The notes beneath the pieces were generated by a model. It saw only the letters and a program-made list of their open reading frames with translations. It was not told where the DNA came from and ran no database searches. A DNA stretch of 64,000 bases from CAWANP01 sp963783445 (GTDB lineage: Bacteria; Chloroflexota; Anaerolineae; JAAYZQ01). The DNA is taken from the NCBI GenBank assembly GCA_963783445.1, contig CAWANP010000017.1, forward strand, positions 186,001-250,000, written 5' to 3'. Below, in pieces: positions 58,025 to 64,000 of the stretch. The translations under genes were made by a program, and so were the position numbers. How positions within the stretch are numbered: the first letter of the stretch is position 1; every line of letters begins with the position of its first letter.

Positions 58025-58387
58025 TGACGTTAAGGTGACGGTCAGGGTACGATTGGGGTATGATTGCGTGCGAAACTCGGGACGAACCTCAGGTTCGCGT
58101 CTGGCTGCGAGCTCCAAGGTCTGGACCCAGCAACCAACATCCGCCGCCAGGCAACATCACGCACCACGCCTGCCTCAATGCCGGCACCGTCTACGTCTGG
58201 CGCCAAAAAATCGGCTGGAACTTTGCCAGCCCGGACGAGGAACTGGTTTCTTGGTCATGTCATTCTGAGGAGTGAAGCGACAGCCTGTCCCGAGTCTTCC
58301 GAGGGATAGGAATCCCCAACGATGCCCAGGGGAAGACACCATCATCAACATTCGTAAAATTCGTGCAATTCGTGGCAGGGAGTACTA
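58025..58387. other. Intergenic repeat-bearing region
   Basis: No gene. Contains the GACGAACCTCAGGTTCG hairpin word (about 58080), also seen near 63025, and 'CATTCTGAGGAGTGAAGCG' plus 'CCTGTCCCGAGTCTTCCGAG' (58262-58303), related to other dispersed repeats in the window. Confidence 0.45.
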
Positions 58388-58744
58388 ATGGCTACCGGCA
58401 CTGGCTCCGGCACCCCGGCTGCTGGCGCCAGCGCCCTGATGCTCAACGGCCTGCGCGACCGGATCCGTACTCCGCTCGAGCATGCCCACGGCGCGCCCGA
58501 TCCCGTCCCCATCCTCTCCTCCACCGAGACCCTGGCCACCCTCCGCGACGGCGCCAAGCTCCACCTGCAGGACAGCGGAAACACAAAATGGGCCTGCCAT
58601 GACATCAAAGGATCGGCGTCCTCCGCCGCATCCATCTGGTTGTCGCATCCAGCGGGGTTGTCACCCTTGCCCCGGATATCGAGTGTCAAGACCCCCGCTC
58701 TGGCTAGGATGAACCTCGCACAATCAGCGGTAGGTAGTAGGTAG
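58388..58744 (+). CDS. Hypothetical small protein, doubtful
   Basis: 118 residues starting MATGTGSGTPAAGASALML, with GGGAG 7 nt before the ATG. No family is recognised, the composition is low-complexity Ala/Ser/Gly, and its end overlaps the convergent gene at 58724-58987. The middle ('TETLATLRDGAKLHLQDSG') looks somewhat like real protein, but an opposing open frame covers the same DNA. Kept only as a possibility. Confidence 0.2.
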   Translation: MATGTGSGTPAAGASALMLNGLRDRIRTPLEHAHGAPDPVPILSSTETLATLRDGAKLHLQDSGNTKWACHDIKGSASSAASIWLSHPAGLSPLPRISSVKTPALARMNLAQSAVGSR

Positions 58745-58987
58745 CCATGCCTGCGTGACAACCCCACCTGCCCAGAATCCACTAGCCAGCGTGTATGCCC
58801 CGCCGGCTATCACGCCGGCGCCGGCCTGTCCGGCTGTCCCATCCAGCCTGTAGCCCGCGCCAGTCTGGGTCCCCCCGCCGCCGGCGACGGTGTACCAGGA
58901 GAGATCGTCCGGGCCGTCGCCCGCCGCCCACACCGTACCAGCCAGGAGCAGCAGGCCGGCCAGGATCAGGATCGTGGCCCGCTTCAT
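58724..58987 (-). CDS. Small secreted protein
   Basis: 87 residues with signal peptide 'ATILILAGLLLLAGTVWA'. The mature part 'WYTVAGGGGTQTGAGYRLDG' followed by 'GAYTLASGFWAGG' is the short beta motif often found in Chloroflexota secreted proteins ('GGG..SGG.Y.L.GT.GQ..A.......Y.L.GGFW'). Ends AWLPTTYR, a worn version of the YLP(L/M) tail. The ATG overlaps the TGA of the upstream S74 gene (ATGA), implying coupled translation. Function unknown. Confidence 0.75.
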   Translation of the reverse strand: MKRATILILAGLLLLAGTVWAAGDGPDDLSWYTVAGGGGTQTGAGYRLDGTAGQAGAGVIAGGAYTLASGFWAGGVVTQAWLPTTYR

Positions 58988-60633
58988 GGCGCACCGCCCT
59001 CTGGCCCCGCCTGCGCGGCGAGCAGCGCTTCCAGTGCCGCCAGGCGCGCGGCCAGGTCCTCCACCTGCGCTTTCAGATCCTGGTTCTGAGCGTAGAGCCC
59101 CTGGATGGCGGTCAGGGCCACGCCGTCGGCGTCCAGGGTGTTGATGTAGGCCTCACCTTCACCGCCCAGGTCGGGCAGCAGGGCATTGAAATCCTGGGCC
59201 ATGGGCCCAACGTGGCGGATGGCCGGGTCCTGGGAGGTATAGTTCCAGGTGGTGATCTCCAGGCCGGCCAGGTCCTCCAGTAGGGCTTGGCTGTCCAGCG
59301 GTCGGAGGTTCTCCTTCCGCGCCCGGTCGCTGACCCCGTTCCAGGAGCTGCCCCCAGCCGAAATGCGCACGCCGCTGGTCAGAGCGGCGTTGGTGTAGAT
59401 ATAGTAGCCGCCGCTGGAGCGAAAGATGGTGCGGTTTGCGTCGGAGCAATCGATATCGGCAGACGTGGAATCACCCCAGACGAAGCAGCCCTGCATGTTG
59501 GCCTTGGCCCGCTTGCCGGCGGCGAAGCTCATATCGCCTGCTGCCACATTGAGCCAGCCCCCGGGTACGGTGGCGGCCTCGCCGCTGGCGGCGTTTTTGG
59601 AGCCCCCGCCACAGTGGCAGCGGCCCCGCTGGCAGTGTTCTCATAGCCCCCGCCCACGGTGGCATCGTTCTGGTTTGCGGTGTTTCCGTTGCCCCCACCT
59701 ACGGTGGATTCCCATCCACTGGCGGTGTTCCCGGTGCCACCACTCACGGTGGATTCCCATCCACTGGCGGTGTTCCCCTCGCCCCCACCCACGGTAGCGT
59801 GGTCATCAGTGGCCTCGTTCCCCTCGCCCCCGCCCACGGTGGCGTGGACACCGCTGGCCTTGTTCCCCTCACCCCCACTCACGGTGGCGTGGTCCTCACT
59901 AGCCGAGTTGTCCTGGCCCCCGCCGACGGTGGCGTTCGCGCCCTCGGCGGTGTTGAGTTCGCCCCCGGACACCGTGGCGAGTACCCCGCTGGCCTCATTG
60001 GCCCCGCCACCGCCCACGGTGGCGCCGTAACCGCTGGCCCGATTCGGCGCTGTGCCCTCCATGCTCCCGCCCCCTGCTACGGTGGCGATATGTCCGCTGG
60101 CGATGTTCGACTCGCCCCCACCCACGGTGGCCCAATCGCCGCTGGCTTCGTTGTTCGCGCCCCCGCCCGCGGTGGCAAACCTGCCGGAGACAGTATTGCC
60201 CACACCCGCGCTCACGAACGGGCCGTCGGCCGCCCATAGGGCATACGGCGCCGCCGTCAGCGGCTGTCGCGGGCTCAGCGTTTTAGTCCCTGCGCCACAG
60301 TCGACGCTGATCTGGAGCCAGCGCGCTTCACCCGTGAAAGCCCTGGCCCCAAAGTCGGGCCGGACGGTGAAATAGCCATCGGCTACCTGCACACTCATGG
60401 CTACAAACCATCCCAGCACCTCACCACCCGCCGCCGCGTCACACAGCTCGAAGGTGAAGTCGCAGATGTCGTCCACCGGGCCGGCCCCATCCTTGAGCCG
60501 GCCCTGGTAGGTAAAGCTCGTGCCCAGCGCGCCCGCCTCGGCGCCACCTTCCTGGGCGTAGCTGGCGCCGATCGCCAGACCTGCCAGTCAGACCGAACGC
60601 AGCCAAAACCGACAAAACGCTCCTTCTCTTCAT
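58984..60633 (-). pseudogene. Adhesin/tail-fibre-like protein with YadA-type head repeats and S74 chaperone, two frameshifts
   Basis: ATG 60633 (SD GAGGAGG) starts 'MKRRSVLSVLAAFGLTG', a signal peptide; a shift near 60590 leads to 'DDICDFTFELCDAAAGG'. From about residue 120 there are about fifteen head repeats of 14-16 residues ('ATVGGGxxNxASGxx'), the left-handed beta-roll of trimeric adhesins. A shift near 59550 leads to the C-terminal Peptidase_S74 intramolecular chaperone: 'VSDRARKENLRPLDSQALL', 'GLEITTWNYTS', 'HVGPMAQDFN', then a coiled coil ('LKAQVEDLAARLAALEALL'). About 550 residues; an extracellular trimer that self-cleaves is expected. Confidence 0.75.
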
Positions 60634-60781
60634 CGCGCACCTCCTCGGTGATGGTTTGAGTGGGCCCACTCAAAGCAGATGCCAACTCCCACTCATCTCT
60701 CTTGCTCCAAACCGAACACCCTTTCGCCAGGACTTGCTCCTTGCTCCGTCCTGAGCACCTTCGACAGCACCAACGGCCAGC

Positions 60782-61547
60782 TCATTTCCTACCCGATACC
60801 AAGACATGGCCCGGTTCCAGGAACAGCCTGGCTTCGCCTTCCACGATGGCCAATGGCTGCCACTCGGTGAAGCTGAAAGAAACATCCCTATAGCCGCGCC
60901 TATGATGGTCGAGAAAGAAGCTCACCTTCACGTCCCTGTCGCTCAGAGGCCGCAGCGCGACAGGCTCCTTGGATGCGAGCCCGGTCTCGAGCAGCATCTC
61001 CAGTGCTCTTATGGCCTCGTCGTCGGACCTGTGGTCTGTGGCCAGCACCGACTCCCGCCGGAACCACGCGGGTCCCCAGTTCCTGTCTCCGTCCAGGGCT
61101 TCCCACGGCGTTTGCCAATACAGTACCTGTACCGACTCCCATCTGGTGAGCGGTATGAGTTCCTGTGCTCGAGGCAGCGCCTAATCTGGCCGCTGAGGGT
61201 TGGCCTGCGCCACCAGTTTGCGCAGTCTGGCGTATTGAGCGTCGTTCAGTACCGCAGCTCCGCCCTGGAGGAACTTGGGTGAGTCATAGTACCCATCGTC
61301 TTCTCGCCACGCGGCAACGGGCGGCAGGAGGAGTACAAAATCGCCTGCCTGCCGGATGCTCAGCCAGCCGTACACTTTTCCCCAGGGAGTATCCGTCGAG
61401 GCAGACTGGGTCCGTGCCCCAGTCAACGTACTCGATGGCGTTGCTCACCAGGTGATCGTTGATGAGCAATGCGGTCGTCTGGGGGGAACTGTACCACTCA
61501 GAGCTTGCGATGTTCGGTCTTGTCTCAATTCTCTCAGCTATCCACAT
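60782..61547 (-). pseudogene. Unrecognised protein, frameshift and in-frame stop
   Basis: Starts ATG 61547 'MWIAERIETRPNIASSEWYS'; a shift near 61400 leads to 'TPWGKVYGWLSIRQAGDFVL', 'FLQGGAAVLNDAQYARLRKL' and TAG at 61181. The same frame goes on past that stop with protein-like sequence ('TRWESVQVLYWQTPWEAL', 'DVKVSFFLDHHRRGYRDVSF') to 60782. Either one gene of about 255 residues with two lesions, or two short adjacent genes, the second without an obvious start. No family recognised, no signal peptide or membrane segment. Confidence 0.4.
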
Positions 61548-61591
61548 TTTGCCTCTTCCGGGTCACTGACCTGGCCTGGCGCCAAGTTCCG

Positions 61592-61614
61592 GCACCGCCG
61601 TAAACAGGCGGTGC
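61592..61614. repeat. REP A-type hairpin
   Basis: GCACCGCC-GTAAACA-GGCGGTGC, the loop and arms of the array at 19630-19956, far from that transposase. Confidence 0.75.
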
Positions 61615-61704
61615 TGGGAAGATCTCTATCGATTGCAGTGCCTAGCACCGGCTCTTTCAGGATACTGTTGGCTTATTACACAAAGTGCGAAGGCGCAGCA
61701 GACC

Positions 61705-61796
61705 GCGCGGGGATGAACTCCCCGCGCTACGGAGCGACGCCCCGTGAACGGGGCTGGAAGACGTGATCTGGTCCCTCCCAGCCCGATTCATCGGGC
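61705..61796. repeat. REP cluster of a third type (GTAG-foot hairpins)
   Basis: GCGCGGGG-ATGAACT-CCCCGCGC (61705-61727, foot CTAC, i.e. GTAG on the other strand), GCCCC-GTGAAC-GGGGC (61739-61754) and inverted GCCCGATTCATCGGGC (61781-61796). Confidence 0.7.
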
Positions 61797-61914
61797 GTTG
61801 CTCCGTAGACCGGCCACGCTTGCCCTGAGCGAAGCCGAAGAGTCATGGCCGGTCGGTTCTGCCAGCGGGTTCATATTATGTAATAGGCCAACAGTAGCTC
61901 TTTCAGGTTCTGGC

Positions 61915-61989
61915 CCCGCCGTAAACAGGCGGTGCTGGGAAAATCTCTATCGATTGCAATGCCTAGCACCGGCTCTTTCAGGCCGGTGC
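61915..61989. repeat. REP A-type hairpin pair
   Basis: CCCCGCC-GTAAACA-GGCGGTGC at 61915-61935 and GCACCGGC-TCTTTCAG-GCCGGTGC at 61966-61989. The spacer (ATCTCTATCGATTGCA) is nearly identical to that after 61614, so this is a duplicated unit. Confidence 0.75.
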
Positions 61990-62061
61990 GATACAGCGAG
62001 ATCGTTAGGGACTGGGCGAGAGAACCGCCATGTTGAGCGGCAGGATTCCCTGGAACAGCCT

Positions 62062-62871
62062 CTACTGCGGCAGCCAGACCGACAGTTCGCCAAAGCGATG
62101 CTCGCGCCCCACGAAAAAGTCATCGCGCAGTGCGCCAGGCGCCTCACCGCTTACCGCCGCCTCGACGCAGGCGGAGAACTCGGCCAGCCAGCCCGGATCG
62201 GTGATGACCTCGTTGTGACCAGGACAGATGGCCGTCACGCCCGGAAGCGCGGCCAATCGCCTGGCGCTGCGGGCCAGGGCCTGGGGGTCGCCGCCCTCAA
62301 AGCAGGCAAAGATGGGGCCTCGGTAGGCCGAGTCCCCGGTGAACAGCATGCCGCTCGCATTGTCCAGGAAGGCCACGTGCCCCGCAGAGTGGCCGGGGAT
62401 GTGCAGCACATGCAGCACCCGGCCGCCCAGGTCGACGACGTCCCCATCGTGCAGCAGGCGGGTGGCAGGCAATGCAGCGATGCGGTAGGCATCGGGATCG
62501 AAAGAGGGCGGCAGAACCGCCCTGGCGGCAGCCGACTGCGCCGCCTGGCGCCAGCGGCTAATGTCGGGTTCCTGGGCCACCAGCTCCGCCTCGCTGTGGT
62601 GGATGGCGCGCTGGGAGAAGGCTGCATTGGCGCCGATATGGTCCCAGTGGAAATGGGTGTTGAGCACCATGCAGGGCAGGTCCGTGATCCTGGCGACCTC
62701 GGCCCTGACCTCGCCGATGCCCATGCCGCTGTCGATCAGGGCAGCGCACTCCTGGCCTACGACCAGGTACATGTTGGCGCTGTCCAGCCCGACCCGCGGC
62801 TCAACGGCGCCAATGGGCTCGGATATGCGGTAAGTATCGGTCCCGATTCGTGTGGTACGATGCCAACGCAT
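62062..62871 (-). CDS. MBL-fold metallo-hydrolase
   Basis: 269 residues from ATG 62871 (SD AAGAGGAG). Metal motif THFHWDHIGAN (HxHxDH), further ligands 'HIPGHSAGHVAFL' (His) and 'FTGDSAYRG' (bridging Asp), and the last His in 'CPGHNEVI': a complete binuclear zinc site. Resembles glyoxalase II/lactonase-type hydrolases, substrate unknown. No signal peptide, so cytoplasmic. A longer upstream frame is excluded because it would translate the REP cluster at 62901-63046. The frame is intact. Confidence 0.85.
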   Translation of the reverse strand: MRWHRTTRIGTDTYRISEPIGAVEPRVGLDSANMYLVVGQECAALIDSGMGIGEVRAEVARITDLPCMVLNTHFHWDHIGANAAFSQRAIHHSEAELVAQEPDISRWRQAAQSAAARAVLPPSFDPDAYRIAALPATRLLHDGDVVDLGGRVLHVLHIPGHSAGHVAFLDNASGMLFTGDSAYRGPIFACFEGGDPQALARSARRLAALPGVTAICPGHNEVITDPGWLAEFSACVEAAVSGEAPGALRDDFFVGREHRFGELSVWLPQ

Positions 62872-62900
62872 GAGAAAGGCTCCTCTTCCCAATCTTGACC

Positions 62901-63046
62901 TCGGTAATCCGCTTTTGACCTCGGAGGTCTGGCTTCGACCTCCGAGGTCTGGTCTGCGCAAAAGCCCGAAGGTTCTGGCTTGTGTCGCGGCCACCAGACC
63001 TCGGGGGTCCCGGGCAGACGCGAACCTGCGGTTCGTCCGAGGTCTA
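62901..63046. repeat. REP cluster GACCTCGGAGGTC type
   Basis: Several copies of GACCTCSGAGGTC/GACCTCGGGGGTC and a CGAACCTGCGGTTCG hairpin between two minus-strand genes. Same family as 16351-16383. Confidence 0.7.
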
Positions 63047-64000
63047 GTTCCCCCTTTCCAAACTGACGCGTAGCCTGGGCGCCAGAGCAGACGCGCCGTT
63101 GTACGACTCGGCCGTCCGCCGGCCGCTGCCGGTGACAAAGAGCGCCAGCGCGTTGCCCGCGGCCCAGCCGGGCCGGCTGACCACCTCCTGGACGATGGCC
63201 GTCAGGTCCGTGCTCCGGTGGACGTCGTGGACCGCCGTCCAGGCTTCGACGTCGTTCCAGGCCGCGGACGCCGCCGTCTTGGGCCTGCTGGAGAGGTGAT
63301 AGTCATCATCGGCGAAAGGTGCCGCATTATCGCTGGCCTGGGCGTGAAAGACCAGGTCGGTCGGGTCGCTGTGGGTCTCGTCGGCCGAGAATTCGACATA
63401 AGCGTTCGTGACGGTGGCCCCTTGGGGCACGGTCACGTTGGCGAAGCGCAGGCCGACAATCTGGGGCGCTCTATCCTCGCCCAGCTCCAAGTCAACGCCC
63501 TTGAGGGCCACAGAGCCCCGGTCGATGCGCTCCTCGGCGTCGTCGCTGGAGGCCGAGACCTGGACGTCGACCGTGGTGATCTGGCCCCCCTCACCGAAGG
63601 CAGCGGTGACCGCCATGTCACCGTCGATGGTCAGGGTCGTGGGGTTGTCGCTGCCAGCGTGGTCGCCGCTCCAGCCGATAAAGTGCCAGGCGGGGCCGGG
63701 AATTGCTGTGAGTTGTACCTGGTCGCCAAAGTGGTAGGTCTGCTGGTCCGGGTTCCTGGCCACCGTACCGTCGCCGGTGGTGTTCACCGCCAGGCTGTAC
63801 CCTTCCTGGTCAAAGCTGGCCGTGACCGACCTGTCCCCATCCATGGAGACCGTGGACGGATTGTCGCTGCCCGCCAGGTCGCCGCTCCAGCCCGTGAAAG
63901 TCCACCCGGTCTTGGCCTGAGCGGTGAGTTGCACCTGCGTGCCCGCAGTGTAGCCGGCGCCGCCAGCGGCGATGCAGTTGGGTTCAGGGCTAGCGCTGAT
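63044..64000 (-). CDS. C-terminal part of large secreted modular protein (truncated by window)
   Basis: 318 residues, frame open to base 64000. It starts inside a cysteine InlB-type repeat ('ISASPEPNC' ... 'GYTAGTQVQLTAQ'), followed by two more InlB-type repeats lacking cysteine ('YSLAVNTTGDGTVARNPD'), then one SSDDAEE module ('VQVSASSDDAEERIDRG', 'GLRFANVTVPQGATVTN', 'FVTGSGRRTAESYNG') and a short end SLERGN without the YLPLV tail. The same module order occurs in the 50633-57748 protein. The N-terminal domains lie outside the window. Confidence 0.8.
   Translation of the reverse strand: MSASPEPNCIAAGGAGYTAGTQVQLTAQAKTGWTFTGWSGDLAGSDNPSTVSMDGDRSVTASFDQEGYSLAVNTTGDGTVARNPDQQTYHFGDQVQLTAIPGPAWHFIGWSGDHAGSDNPTTLTIDGDMAVTAAFGEGGQITTVDVQVSASSDDAEERIDRGSVALKGVDLELGEDRAPQIVGLRFANVTVPQGATVTNAYVEFSADETHSDPTDLVFHAQASDNAAPFADDDYHLSSRPKTAASAAWNDVEAWTAVHDVHRSTDLTAIVQEVVSRPGWAAGNALALFVTGSGRRTAESYNGASALAPRLRVSLERGN

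Noticed and set aside
61744..62898. 384-codon plus-strand open frame over the MBL hydrolase
   Set aside because: The minus strand encodes a complete metal-binding MBL protein; the plus frame starts within REP hairpins.

Overview
The window is GC-rich bacterial DNA. It reads as a draft contig from a Chloroflexota-like organism (Anaerolineae/Caldilineae type). That placement is inference from gene content: many very large secreted proteins built from SBBP, LVIVD, InlB-type, FN3 and beta-helix modules, several ending in an 'IYLPLV' tail, plus dense REP palindromes. No rRNA, tRNA or CRISPR array was seen.

Layout. 1-9 kb is housekeeping and transport: a DUF6159-like membrane protein, two tandem EamA exporters each with its own duplicated promoter, a patatin lipase, a CBS protein coupled to an ArsB/NhaD-type permease, a broken cation/proton antiporter and an MFS transporter. 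9.5-13 kb holds an SRPBCC protein divergent from a class II aldolase/FGGY sugar kinase pair. 13-17 kb is a secreted repeat protein that reads without a stop into an alpha/beta hydrolase. 17.7-18.4 kb has a consensus promoter, a structured leader with an internal terminator, then a GYD-domain gene. 18.7-20.4 kb has a decayed VOC gene and an IS200-like transposase inside a REP array. 20.5-30.6 kb has a metalloprotease, an orphan phage terminase cassette, small membrane proteins and an M23/PA14/dockerin/cohesin protein. 30.7-32.2 kb is a second array, with an exact 106-bp period upstream, around a REP-associated tyrosine transposase (RAYT). 32-33.5 kb is an iron alcohol dehydrogenase. 33.9-58 kb, all minus strand, is a cell-surface block: two seven-blade SBBP propeller proteins, a sugar-binding protein with a surface extension, an LVIVD protein, and a probable three-gene operon headed by a ~2,370-residue beta-helix protein. 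58.7-64 kb has an S74 adhesin, a small secreted protein, more REPs, an MBL hydrolase and the end of another modular protein.

Two cross-cutting signals stand out. A ~160-residue 'SSDDAEE' module occurs ten times in five minus-strand proteins, and a C-terminal (I/V)Y(L/M)PLV-type tail closes most of the secreted proteins, suggesting a shared export or anchoring route. Many long genes are split by single-base frameshifts although homology continues on both sides. I mark these as pseudogenes, but uncorrected sequencing indels are an equally good explanation, and the spans given are those of the reconstructed gene.
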